Shown: positions 29,432-36,528 of the stretch, in pieces
How the letters are laid out: each line of letters begins with the position of its first letter
Numbering within the stretch: the stretch's first letter is position 1
From: Parcubacteria group bacterium GW2011_GWC1_36_108
GTDB taxonomy: Bacteria; Patescibacteriota; Minisyncoccia; Moranbacterales; GWC2-37-73
Direction of reading: 5' to 3'
Assembly (NCBI GenBank): GCA_000991245.1
Contig: LBRD01000003.1
Coordinates: 70,734-107,261, forward strand
Length of the DNA stretch: 36,528 nt
Translations under genes and position numbers: made by a program
Notes under the pieces: generated by a model
The model's database searches: none
Seen by the model: only the letters and a program-made list of their open reading frames with translations
What the model was told of the DNA's origin: nothing

Positions 29432-30490
29432 TTAGAATAATATTGATGCGTCGCCCTGAATTTTTGCTCGCTGCTCTTTTTCAAAAATGCGCATATCCTC
29501 ATCTTCAAAATCAATGGAACCAGTTTCAGCATTCCAAGTAAAATCAGCCAATGGAACTGAAACTTTCATTTGTTTTTTCTTGTCTTCCAACCAATCAGCA
29601 AAAGTATTTTTTGCAACGAATATCTGTCTTAGTTGCAAAATATCTTCACTGTTTTCTTTTTTTCTATTTTCAATTTCCACAATGTGAAAACCTATGGAAC
29701 TTTCAACGATACTGTTTTTCACTGGCACATCTTTTCCAAATAAAATTTCTTGAAGCTCTGGCACAACTTGATCCTTTTTTGCCCAGCCAAGTTCCCCACC
29801 TTTCTCCCTGGATGGCCCCTCAGAGTAACTACGCACAACATCAACAAAATCTTTTCCGCTTTCAAGTTCTTTTTGAGCCTGAGAAATTTTATTCTTTGCT
29901 TTATTATTATCAGTGACTCCTTCAGCTGCGACATTTTGAGCCAAAGCTTCAGCATAAAGACTTGGCAGGACTACACGCTTTTTGAAATCATCCATAGTCC
30001 ATCCATAAGATTTCAGCAAGTCATTTTTCACATCATCTGCAGTTCCAAACTCATTCAATTTTTGTGTTACCACTTTCTCCACATCTTCATCAGTAATAGA
30101 AATTCCTGCATCTTTGGCTAAAATCTCAATAATTTCATCCTCAACCATCTTGTCGATAATTTCTCGCTCCTTAATTCTCAAACGTTTTTTCCCATCTTCA
30201 GTTGAAAAATCAATACGCAAACCTTCTTTTGCAAAATCTTGTGTTTGATAAAATTTTGTTATTGAGGCCATATTATCTTGAACATCATTTATATAAATGA
30301 TGCGACTCCAATTGATAATGACAGCAGGAAAAGGAACTGCTTTTGATATTGCAGCTGCAATTTTTGTGCCAATTTCAGTTCTTGTTCCATAGGCAAGAAT
30401 GCTTCCAATGCTCAAAACAATCATTACCAAAATTAGCAAGGCATATACCAAAGTCGACACCTTTATTCTTTTTTCGTTTTCTTTTTTCAT
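29432..30490 (-). CDS. SurA/PrsA-like peptidyl-prolyl isomerase (parvulin), membrane-anchored
   Basis: A protein of 352 residues: a membrane helix at about 13-33 (LVYALLILVMIVLSIGSILA), a SurA-N-like chaperone region (about 75-190, with VEDEIIEILAKDAGISITDE), and a PpiC/parvulin domain: FVDVVRSYSEGPSREKGGEL, GWAKKDQVVPELQEILF, SIGFHIVEIENR. Such proteins fold exported proteins outside the membrane, fitting the secreted and surface proteins of this window. The C-terminal ~60 residues are an acidic tail. Its ATG directly follows an arm of the 30491-30643 inverted repeat (ACAGGGTAA before ATG). Confidence 0.9.
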   Translation of the reverse strand: MKKENEKRIKVSTLVYALLILVMIVLSIGSILAYGTRTEIGTKIAAAISKAVPFPAVIINWSRIIYINDVQDNMASITKFYQTQDFAKEGLRIDFSTEDGKKRLRIKEREIIDKMVEDEIIEILAKDAGISITDEDVEKVVTQKLNEFGTADDVKNDLLKSYGWTMDDFKKRVVLPSLYAEALAQNVAAEGVTDNNKAKNKISQAQKELESGKDFVDVVRSYSEGPSREKGGELGWAKKDQVVPELQEILFGKDVPVKNSIVESSIGFHIVEIENRKKENSEDILQLRQIFVAKNTFADWLEDKKKQMKVSVPLADFTWNAETGSIDFEDEDMRIFEKEQRAKIQGDASILF

Positions 30491-30643
30491 TTACCCTGTT
30501 AAATAAGATTTGGATTTCCAAAAGAAAATCTTTCTTGCTTATTTAGATTAATTACTTAATTACAACACCCTATACAATGGATTATAATCCAAATCTTAAT
30601 TTTTAAAAATGATTATTTTTTAAAAATTATTTAACAGGGTGAA
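30491..30643. repeat. Long inverted repeat with ACCCTGTTAAATAA arms
   Basis: ACCCTGTTAAATAA (from about 30492) with GATTTGGATT at left, and AATCCAAATC with TTATTTAACAGGGT (ending about 30641) at right, give arms spanning the whole gap. They abut the start codon of the PPIase gene and the stop of the FtsB-like gene. Arms resemble those at 5869, 19944 and 29346. Confidence 0.65.
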
Positions 30644-30644
30644 T

Positions 30645-31028
30645 TTAGTATTTAAAGAAAAAATTCCACCACTTAAGATAATTAGGATCAACTTTTTCAT
30701 CTTGGACAACCCCGCCTTGATCATCAATTTCTTGAACCTGCTTTTCAACTCGCTGCTTTACCACAACCACATTTTCATCAGGTTTTTGCAAATTTAATTT
30801 TTCTTTGGCTATTTTTTCTTGAAATTCAGGAGTTTCAAAATATGAAATACGTTCTCGCATAGCTTCATTTTCATTTTCAATGCGCTGAGCTTCCTGTTTT
30901 AATGTTTCAACTTCTTTTTCAATCGTTCTGCTGCGATAAGATTCTCGCACAGCACTGACGGATATAAAAACAGCAAGAACAATCCCAGCAATAAAAACAA
31001 ACACCACATATGAGAACTTTTTTTTCAT
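30645..31028 (-). CDS. FtsB/DivIC-like septum formation initiator protein
   Basis: From the ATG at 31028 the protein has 127 residues: a short basic start (MKKKFSYVV), one membrane helix (about 8-28), and an extracytoplasmic coiled coil (RTIEKEVETLKQEAQRIENE) followed by the FtsB/DivIC-type segment FETPEFQEKIAKEKLNLQKP. These proteins bridge early and late parts of the division machinery. I reject the longer frame from 31133: its first 35 residues translate a repeat element (31051-31156) and lack protein character. It lies upstream of the PPIase gene on the same strand. Confidence 0.85.
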   Translation of the reverse strand: MKKKFSYVVFVFIAGIVLAVFISVSAVRESYRSRTIEKEVETLKQEAQRIENENEAMRERISYFETPEFQEKIAKEKLNLQKPDENVVVVKQRVEKQVQEIDDQGGVVQDEKVDPNYLKWWNFFFKY

Positions 31029-31050
31029 AAAAATGATAGATTCTTTGTTC

Positions 31051-31156
31051 TCCCCCTCCTTAGATAAGGAGGGGCTAGGGGTGGTTGAAAAACTTAAAAT
31101 ACTCCGCTCAACCCCTTTGTCACTTCGTGACATTTCCCCTTATCTCAGGGGAAAAC
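31051..31156. repeat. Inverted-repeat element, CCCCTCCTTA type
   Basis: CCCCTCCTTA-GAT-AAGGAGGGG is followed by CTAGGGGTGGTTGAA, with a matching right part TCAACCCCTTTGTCAC...CCCCTTATCTCAGGGG. Elements with this CTCCTTAG...AAGGAGGGGCTAGGGG core are common in diverse bacterial genomes. It lies upstream of the FtsB-like gene. Confidence 0.75.
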
Positions 31157-31178
31157 AATATTGAAATTACATTTCTTC

Positions 31179-31292
31179 TTACTGCCCAATGAATAACGAA
31201 GACAACGAAAAACCAACCATCGAAATGATCGCCAAAACTGAAATAACTACCCAAATTGCATGTGCAAACCTTTTTCTTTTTTTATGACTCAT
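31179..31292 (-). CDS. Small single-pass membrane protein, 37 residues
   Basis: Reading leftwards from the ATG at 31292: a basic head MSHKKRKRFAHA, one hydrophobic helix WVVISVLAIISMVGFSLSS and tail LFIGQ, then TAA. The positive-inside arrangement is clear. Small proteins of this layout are frequent in CPR genomes. It lies 42 bp after lepA and just before the repeat upstream of the FtsB-like gene, so it may share the lepA transcript. Function unknown; no homologue is named. It may have been missed because of its size. Confidence 0.7.
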   Translation of the reverse strand: MSHKKRKRFAHAIWVVISVLAIISMVGFSLSSLFIGQ

Positions 31293-31334
31293 ATATTTAT
31301 TTTACCAAATTATTAGCAACAACACAACACGTTT

Positions 31335-33134
31335 TTAACGTTTGAGAACTGCGAGATAGGCTTCGGATGGGACTTGGACTTTTCCGATGTTGCGCATTTT
31401 CTTTTTCCCTTTCTTTTGCTTGTCGAGAAGCTTGTTTTTACGAGTCACATCGCCACCATAGAGTTTTGCAATCACGTCTTTGCGAAAGGGTCTAATTGTT
31501 TCACGCGCAATAATCTTGGCTCCAATTGAAGCTTGCACTGGAATCACAAAGTTTTGACGAGGAATAGCCTGGGCTAATTTTTCCACAATTCTTTTGCCTT
31601 CATTGTGAGCACGATCGCGAGGAACGATGCGACCAAGCGCTTCCACAATTTCGCCAGCCAAAAGAATGTCCAACTTAATCAAGTCTGATTTTCGATATCC
31701 AATAATATCATAGCTCATTGAGGCATAACCTGAGGAAACGCTTTTGAGATCATCGTGAAAATTCACAATAATATCCATCAGCGGAACTTCAAAGCTAAGC
31801 AAAATTCTTTCCAAATCAATATATTCAGTATTAAGATATGTGCTTCGCAGTGTGCCCATCAGTTCCATAATCGAACCCAAATAAACAGCCGGAGTGATGA
31901 TGTCCAATTTCACATACGGCTCAGAAATTTCTTCCAACTGCGAAGGGTCGGGCATTTGAGTGGCGCTGTATATTTTTTTGACAGCATCATCTCCACGCAA
32001 TTTTATTTCATATACCACACTTGGCGTGGTAATGGTTGGCGAAAAATCAAATTCCCTTTCCAAACGTTCGCGAATGATTTCCAAATGCAAGAGTCCCAAA
32101 AATCCACAACGAAATCCCTTTCCAAGAGCCAAGTTGCTTTCCGGTTCAAAAACAAAAGAAGCGTCATTGAGTTTCAATTTTTCCAAAGAATCGCGCATCG
32201 CATTATATGCATCGCCTTCAAGAGGATAAAGTCCTGCATATACCATCGGACGCACTTCTTTATATCCCTCAAGTGCTTGCACGTGAGTAGCATCACCTTC
32301 CACGGTAATCGTATCCCCCACACGACAAAACTCCACACTCTTAAGCCCTGTGGCGATATATCCAATGTCTCCCGCAGTCAGCATCTCTGTTGGCGAAAAT
32401 TCAGGCTTAAAATATCCAACTTCGATCACACCACTTTCTTTTTGCGTTGCCATCATTCGAATTTCATCATCGCGTTTGACGTGTCCGTCCACAATGCGCA
32501 CATATGCCAGCACACCTTTATAGGTGTCATATTTTGAATCGAAAATAAGAGCGCGCAGTGGTTTTTCACTATCCCCCCTCGGCGCTGGTATTTTTTCCAC
32601 AATTGCTTTTAAAATTCCATCAATACCGATTCCTGTTTTCCCAGAAGCTTCTAGAATTTCTTCTTCCTTGCAACCCAAAATATGGATGATTTCTTTTTTG
32701 GTTTTTTCCACATTGGCATTTGGCAAATCAACCTTGTTTACCACAGGGATAATCTCCAAATCTTGTTCAATGGCTAAATACAAATTTGAAAGTGTTTGTG
32801 CTTGCACACCTTTGGTAGCATCCACCAGCAGCACTGCGCCTTCCACGGCTGCCAATGAGCGCGACACTTCATAACCGAAATCCACGTGCCCCGGAGTGTC
32901 AATCAAATTCAAAACATAATCAACACCATCGTTTGAATAATTCATTCTGGCAGGTTGAAGCTTGATCGTGATTCCACGTTCTCTTTCTAAATCCATTTGA
33001 TCCAGCAACTGTTCTTTCATCCTGCGCATTTCCACGGTTTTTGTCACTTCTAAAAGACGGTCAGCCAAAGTCGACTTCCCGTGGTCAATGTGCGCGATTA
33101 TGGCAAAATTCCTAATTATTTGTTGATCTTTCAT
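31335..33134 (-). CDS. lepA: Elongation factor 4 (LepA)
   Basis: LepA is a ribosome-dependent GTPase that acts on stalled or back-translocated ribosomes. From the ATG at 33134 it has 599 residues, the family norm. GTPase motifs: G1 AHIDHGKST, the switch I region with RGITIKLQPARM, G3 DTPGHVDF, G4 NKVD. Downstream are domain II, the EF-G-like domains III and V, and the C-terminal LepA-specific domain ending KGKKKMRNIGKVQVPSEAYL. I choose 33134 over 33164 because MKDQQIIRNFAIIAH matches family starts. The frame overlaps the stop of the upstream homing endonuclease gene by ~23 bp. Confidence 0.97.
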   Translation of the reverse strand: MKDQQIIRNFAIIAHIDHGKSTLADRLLEVTKTVEMRRMKEQLLDQMDLERERGITIKLQPARMNYSNDGVDYVLNLIDTPGHVDFGYEVSRSLAAVEGAVLLVDATKGVQAQTLSNLYLAIEQDLEIIPVVNKVDLPNANVEKTKKEIIHILGCKEEEILEASGKTGIGIDGILKAIVEKIPAPRGDSEKPLRALIFDSKYDTYKGVLAYVRIVDGHVKRDDEIRMMATQKESGVIEVGYFKPEFSPTEMLTAGDIGYIATGLKSVEFCRVGDTITVEGDATHVQALEGYKEVRPMVYAGLYPLEGDAYNAMRDSLEKLKLNDASFVFEPESNLALGKGFRCGFLGLLHLEIIRERLEREFDFSPTITTPSVVYEIKLRGDDAVKKIYSATQMPDPSQLEEISEPYVKLDIITPAVYLGSIMELMGTLRSTYLNTEYIDLERILLSFEVPLMDIIVNFHDDLKSVSSGYASMSYDIIGYRKSDLIKLDILLAGEIVEALGRIVPRDRAHNEGKRIVEKLAQAIPRQNFVIPVQASIGAKIIARETIRPFRKDVIAKLYGGDVTRKNKLLDKQKKGKKKMRNIGKVQVPSEAYLAVLKR

Positions 33135-33945
33135 GTATATTTTTAATTGATTTTCTTGCATCACTCCTTCTTTTAGTATGCTTTAGATAAGGATACAACA
33201 CTTCTAGAATTTTTAAAAGGGATGATTTTTCACTCACCCTAACCCTCCAGAGATCTTTGTTATATTTATACCCCTTATTTTTATCATATATTTGACCACT
33301 ATAACCAATTTTTATTGGTTTTGGGCATTGAATATTGTTTCTTTTAAACCAATTATAAAACCAAAAAATAATATGCTTGTCATATGTGTCAATTTTGAAT
33401 CTAGCTCTATTATCATAAACACCAATGTTTGCCTCAGCATCAATATACCCAGCAGCAAAACTTGTCGAGTATTTTTCATTTTCATCTATCCAATCAGCAA
33501 CTACTAAAATTTTTGGCACTAAAAAATCAAAACTACCATTTAAAAAGCAATTAACAGAAAAAGCCTCGTTTTTACCTTTTGATATTGTAACCTTCCCATA
33601 TTTTCCAAATGTTCTTTTCAGTAAATTTGCTTGTGTGTCATTTGTTGTATTGCATCTTGCCACAATAACTTCTGAATGAGGGGCTGTTTTATAAACATTC
33701 AAATCACCAAGTCTAAAACCTATCATATAGGCTTTTTCCGTAAGATCTCCACTAAAATCTTTTTTCAAATAAGTGCTTTGGATTATTGATCTTGAAAGTG
33801 GTTCCATCCCATATTCCCTCATACGATTTAAAACAGTCTTAAAGCTACAACCGCAAATATCTCCAATTTTATACTTGGACTTTTTTTCTTTATAATAAAG
33901 TTTTTTTAATAACACTTTAGATATTGCTATTTTCTTTCTACTCAT
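33112..33945 (-). CDS. Free-standing LAGLIDADG endonuclease with N-terminal HTH
   Basis: A protein of 277 residues. Residues 1-55 look like a resolvase/sigma-type helix-turn-helix (KSKYKIGDICGCSFKTVLNR). The rest has two LAGLIDADG-like motifs, AYMIGFRLGDLNVYK (about 72-86) and SFAAGYIDAEANIGVY (about 161-176), with the acidic residues Asp81 and Asp169 or nearby Glu171. It is not an intein or intron: it has its own start and stop and overlaps the lepA start, so lepA is intact. Such stand-alone genes cut DNA at a target site to spread. It may instead serve as a WhiA-like or transposition-related regulator. Confidence 0.85.
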   Translation of the reverse strand: MSRKKIAISKVLLKKLYYKEKKSKYKIGDICGCSFKTVLNRMREYGMEPLSRSIIQSTYLKKDFSGDLTEKAYMIGFRLGDLNVYKTAPHSEVIVARCNTTNDTQANLLKRTFGKYGKVTISKGKNEAFSVNCFLNGSFDFLVPKILVVADWIDENEKYSTSFAAGYIDAEANIGVYDNRARFKIDTYDKHIIFWFYNWFKRNNIQCPKPIKIGYSGQIYDKNKGYKYNKDLWRVRVSEKSSLLKILEVLYPYLKHTKRRSDARKSIKNIHERSTNN

Positions 33946-34001
33946 ATTTAAATTATAACATATATTTCAAAATGTGCAATAATACAAATAAATTAGTATA
34001 G

Positions 34002-34031
34002 CAAAATCCTGTCCTTACGGACAGGATTTTG
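34002..34031 (-). terminator. Terminator between the 629-residue gene and the endonuclease gene
   Basis: CAAAATCCTGTCC (34002-34014) pairs with GGACAGGATTTTG (34019-34031) around TTAC: a perfect 13-bp stem with T/A-rich ends on both sides. Confidence 0.85.
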
Positions 34032-34085
34032 AATTCAAAGGGTCAAAAATACAAAATTCAAAAGAAATACAAAAATGCAAAGTTT

Positions 34086-35975
34086 CTAAGTTTCAAACTT
34101 GCGGAGACGGAAGACGAAACGACGGCTGTCATACCAACGCTCGTCCGGCCTGGCATCGTAGTAGTCCAACTTCAACCTGCCGCCGTCACTATCCAAGCGG
34201 AAAACGCTCGGATCGCCATCGCGAAGAATTTGTTCCATAGCAATCAATGTCCACTCCTTAATTTTACTTTGCAATCTTAATTGCGGACCAACTTCTGCGG
34301 GGCAAAGTTCCAAGCCAAAATCTTGAGCTTTTTGATAAATTTCATCAGTTGTAGCACCATTTGAAAAACCAAGATCTTTAACAGTTAATTTTATTAAATC
34401 AGCATTTTCAGCATTTTTTGAAGTGACAAAATCAGAACTATTCATTAAAGCTTTAGCCCCGTCGTAAACATAGATATCTTGCTCTTTCATATCTTGTTCA
34501 AGTTGCTCCTTGGTTTTTCCTCCAATTTCTATTTGATATTTTTCTAACTTTCCTTCAGGAAAGGAGGTGTAGATATGTTCAATATTTTTTTGAAAAATCC
34601 CTTCAAAAAGTTCTCCGATATATGCCTTAGTATTTTCATTAATTTCTTCTTTTTTTGTCGCAATTTGACTTGGTTCACATTCAAAAACAATTGGTGCATC
34701 TTCTTTGGCGTTTCTTTGTTTTCGAAGGTGCTCAATGCGTGGATCTTTGTCATATCCAAAACCTTCAATTGTATTTTCAATTTCATATAGGAAAATCAAA
34801 TCTTCTTTGGTAAATTGTTCGCCTTTTTCTTGTTTCTTTGTTAATTTTGTGACCAATTTCATGTCTTGCGCTTTTTTGTCATACGTTTCTCCCCCAGGAA
34901 GGGTGTGATATTTTTCTTGAGCAATGTCCACCAGCTGTGGTTCAAGTTCTTGCCGGTGATTCACTCCGCGCACTTCGCCAAGACTGTCGCCTTCCATGCG
35001 AATTGCTACGCGCGGTTCAGAATATGTTCCATTTGATCCTTTAGAATAGTAAATATAAAAATCACCACCTTCGAGATGTTGTTTGGCACTTCCTGTGGCT
35101 GTGCACCAACCAGTTCCTTTGTCTTTAAGGTCATTTTCCAAAATTCGATAGTCTCCGCCTTGGTCATATTTTTTCCATTCTCCCTCAATCGTTTCACGAT
35201 TCAATCTTCCTGTCGTTTCTATGGTTGCAAAAGCATAGAGTTTTGCAAAATCTTTTACATTGATAAGTTTTTCGATTGTCTGTCGTTTTTCTTGGAGTTT
35301 TACTTTTTCTTCTTCTGTTTGATTTTCTTGCGGCTGGAATTCTTTTTCGTCAATTCCCTCATCAAGTTTTTTATACACCCAACCAAGTGCTTCATGATTT
35401 AGTTCTGGAAAAGGTGCGACCGTGTTTTTCCCACGCTTTGAATAGTCGATTCCTTCATCATTAAGCATTCCCATTTTTTCCAAACTTCTCATAACGAAAT
35501 ATCGAAACCACATCGGATGCTGGGAATCATTTTGTTTCAATTCATCCAGCCACGCGGAAAGTGTCTTTTTTTGAATTTCAGCTTTTTCTCTGACGAGTGG
35601 TTTGTATTTTTCAATGATTTCCTGAGTTGATCCAAGTTTTTGGACTTCAGCTTGTTGACCACGCTCAATTGCGATGCGTTTTTCAGATTCATAGAGTCCA
35701 TTTGCAATTCTTTCAAGTGTTTCTGGATTTTCTATGTTTAAGGTAAAGCGATTTAGAATTTTTTGTTTGAGAAGTTCAAAGCCACGATCATTGTCAACGA
35801 TTTTTTCAATTCGTTTCATATATGCATCAACACGATCCTGTTTGTTTTCAGGACCTCTTTCTCTTTCTTCTTTTGGAAGTTTTTTGTTCTCTCTGATATT
35901 TTTATCCACTGCACGCTCAACTGGTTGGCTACCAGCCAAATCTGGATATTTTTGTGGAAGAAAATGTTTTTCCAT
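34086..35975 (-). CDS. Large hypothetical protein, helical, with conserved GWCTATG-type core
   Basis: A protein of 629 residues without signal peptide or membrane segment. Most is charged helix. A distinctive core at about 285-350 reads GTGWCTATGSAKQHLEGGDF, then YIYYSKG, EPRVAIRMEGDSLGEVRGVN and HRQELEP. The Cys-Thr pair after Trp followed by a compact beta region resembles a motif in phage- and plasmid-linked proteins of the PcfJ kind, a resemblance I cannot verify. The C-terminal ~60 residues are basic (DERWYDSRRFVFRLRKFET). I recall similar large hypotheticals in Parcubacteria. It is monocistronic between a terminator at 34002 and the gene at 36031. Function unknown. Confidence 0.75.
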   Translation of the reverse strand: MEKHFLPQKYPDLAGSQPVERAVDKNIRENKKLPKEERERGPENKQDRVDAYMKRIEKIVDNDRGFELLKQKILNRFTLNIENPETLERIANGLYESEKRIAIERGQQAEVQKLGSTQEIIEKYKPLVREKAEIQKKTLSAWLDELKQNDSQHPMWFRYFVMRSLEKMGMLNDEGIDYSKRGKNTVAPFPELNHEALGWVYKKLDEGIDEKEFQPQENQTEEEKVKLQEKRQTIEKLINVKDFAKLYAFATIETTGRLNRETIEGEWKKYDQGGDYRILENDLKDKGTGWCTATGSAKQHLEGGDFYIYYSKGSNGTYSEPRVAIRMEGDSLGEVRGVNHRQELEPQLVDIAQEKYHTLPGGETYDKKAQDMKLVTKLTKKQEKGEQFTKEDLIFLYEIENTIEGFGYDKDPRIEHLRKQRNAKEDAPIVFECEPSQIATKKEEINENTKAYIGELFEGIFQKNIEHIYTSFPEGKLEKYQIEIGGKTKEQLEQDMKEQDIYVYDGAKALMNSSDFVTSKNAENADLIKLTVKDLGFSNGATTDEIYQKAQDFGLELCPAEVGPQLRLQSKIKEWTLIAMEQILRDGDPSVFRLDSDGGRLKLDYYDARPDERWYDSRRFVFRLRKFET

Positions 35976-36030
35976 ATGATAAGATTATATCATAAAATAT
36001 CAATCTTTGAAAACAAAACTACAATTGGTT

Positions 36031-36363
36031 TTAAGCAAGAAAAAGCGGCTCCCACAAATATATTGTGGGAGCCGCGAGACAAGGAGATCGGCAGCGGGCG
36101 GACACGCCAGCAAAGATTTCGCCATAGGCGGCCACTCCATTAGGCGAAGCTTGCTGGGAAGACGGCCATACCCCGTACGCGACATCCATAATGCGCGCCG
36201 AAGGTATTCCATAATCATCATTATAAATTCTTACAACGAAATGAACTGGAGCTCCTTTTTCGTGCTGTATTTCAATTCCTATACTGTTAACCCTGAGGTC
36301 TGCAGCAGCTATTGCGGAAGCCATTGCAACAGCAGATATCGAACAACGAGTAAAAGTTAGCAT
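36031..36363 (-). CDS. Small secreted hypothetical protein with strong SD and own promoter
   Basis: A protein of up to 110 residues: a hydrophobic, signal-like start (about 1-22, CSISAVAMASAIAAADLRV), then ~75 residues with VNSIGIEIQHEKGAPVHFVV and MDVAYGVWPSSQQASPNG, and a Cys-containing end. AAAGGAGG lies 7-8 bases before the ATG. The last ~12 codons pass through a perfect terminator hairpin (36045-36075), so the true C-terminus may lie earlier if a frameshift is present, or translation runs into the terminator. Composition is richer in GC than the neighbours. No family is recognised. Its signals indicate a self-contained, expressed gene. Confidence 0.65.
   Translation of the reverse strand: MLTFTRCSISAVAMASAIAAADLRVNSIGIEIQHEKGAPVHFVVRIYNDDYGIPSARIMDVAYGVWPSSQQASPNGVAAYGEIFAGVSARCRSPCLAAPTIYLWEPLFLA
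36041..36075 (-). terminator. Strong intrinsic terminator inside the end of the 110-residue frame
   Basis: GCGGCTCCCACAA (36045-36057) pairs with TTGTGGGAGCCGC (36063-36075), followed on the minus strand by TTTTTCTTG. The stem is perfect and GC-rich. Confidence 0.9.
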
Positions 36364-36407
36364 ACCGCAGCCCTCCTTTCATCAAATTTTTCCAAATAAC
36401 TATTACC

Positions 36408-36436
36408 ATTAAAGCAAGTGGTGTTGATTTTGTCAA
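36408..36436 (-). promoter_or_regulatory. Consensus promoter of the 110-residue gene
   Basis: Minus strand: TTGACA (36431-36436), a 17-bp spacer, TTTAAT (36408-36413, 5 of 6). The start site would be near 36401, giving a ~38-nt leader with the SD. Confidence 0.8.
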
Positions 36437-36444
36437 CCCCGAGT

Positions 36445-36504
36445 CTACTCCAATGCAACATGAGCTTGAAATGAATACCCATTCTAACGCAAGATGAGCT
36501 TGAA
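36445..36504 (-). promoter_or_regulatory. Two 26-bp direct repeats upstream of the promoter
   Basis: On the minus strand TTCAAGCTCATCTTGCGTTA (from 36504) and TTCAAGCTCATGTTGCATTG (from 36470) begin two ~26-bp copies that differ at about five positions, 34 bp apart (about three helical turns). They begin 9 bp upstream of the -35 box, the usual place of activator sites. Confidence 0.6.
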
Positions 36505-36528
36505 GGGGCTAAATCTGCTAAGATATGG

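Noticed and set aside
31029-31133. A 35-residue N-terminal extension of the FtsB-like protein
   Set aside because: It translates an inverted-repeat element; the ATG at 31028 begins a standard basic head and membrane helix.
33112-33945. An intein or group I intron in lepA
   Set aside because: LepA is complete and uninterrupted, and the endonuclease has its own start and stop outside it.
36445-36504. The start of a CRISPR array at the window end
   Set aside because: Only two imperfect copies with an 8-bp gap, placed at a promoter; the spacer is too short.

Overview
The window looks like chromosome from a Candidate Phyla Radiation (Patescibacteria) bacterium, most likely a Parcubacteria-type lineage. 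This is inferred from AT-rich DNA, mostly leaderless-looking starts without Shine-Dalgarno (SD) sequences, a DUF4012 protein in a polysaccharide cluster, a sortase with LPxTG substrates, a YerC-type TrpR relative, small CPR-style membrane proteins and a retained L9. No taxonomic search was possible. Stops fit the standard bacterial code. Nearly all genes are on the minus strand; the clear plus-strand units are a short RNA unit (about 1.24-1.50 kb) and rpmA/L27 (2.0-2.86 kb).

Layout. 0-1.2 kb: a methyltransferase cut by the window edge, and a YerC/TrpR-like regulator flanked on both sides by related long palindromes. 1.24-1.50 kb: a promoter-RNA-terminator unit without a convincing ORF, whose middle matches the L1-stalk region of 23S rRNA with compensated helix changes. 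1.5-6.8 kb: a membrane protein with an Ada-like Cys domain, L27 with a long structured leader, a Nudix protein, pyrG, rplI and a membrane protein. Three copies of a ~114-bp MITE-like element lie here; one supplies the last codons of L9 and another the first codons of the Ada-like protein. 6.9-16.9 kb: a cell-surface polysaccharide cluster read right to left: glycosyltransferase (C-terminal half only), Wzz-like protein, DUF4012, rmlC, rmlB, a TIM-barrel protein, rmlD, glyA, rmlA, galU, then a strong terminator. 16.9-19.8 kb: a block with different style (higher GC, strong SD sites, consensus promoters) holding an array of small palindromes and two secreted proteins of unknown function. 20.0-22.1 kb: a sortase operon, with two small LPATG surface proteins rich in Ser-Gln repeats upstream of a sortase carrying calcium-loop-like repeats. 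22.1-25 kb: DUF1294, a small SD-bearing gene, an HtrA-fold protein without catalytic His and Ser, and a polytopic membrane protein. 25-33 kb: envelope and proteostasis genes: clpB, an intact htrA, ferredoxin, a parvulin-type PPIase, an FtsB-like protein, a 37-residue membrane protein, lepA. 33.1-36.4 kb: a free-standing LAGLIDADG endonuclease overlapping lepA, a large uncharacterised protein, and a small SD-bearing gene with a textbook promoter, long direct repeats upstream and a strong terminator.

The genes suggest a minimal cell investing in its surface: dTDP-rhamnose polysaccharide, sortase-displayed low-complexity proteins, and extracytoplasmic quality control. The most unusual signals are the L1-stalk-like RNA unit, the catalytically dead HtrA paralogue, the repeat-derived gene ends, the locus-specific intergenic palindromes and the palindrome array at 17 kb.
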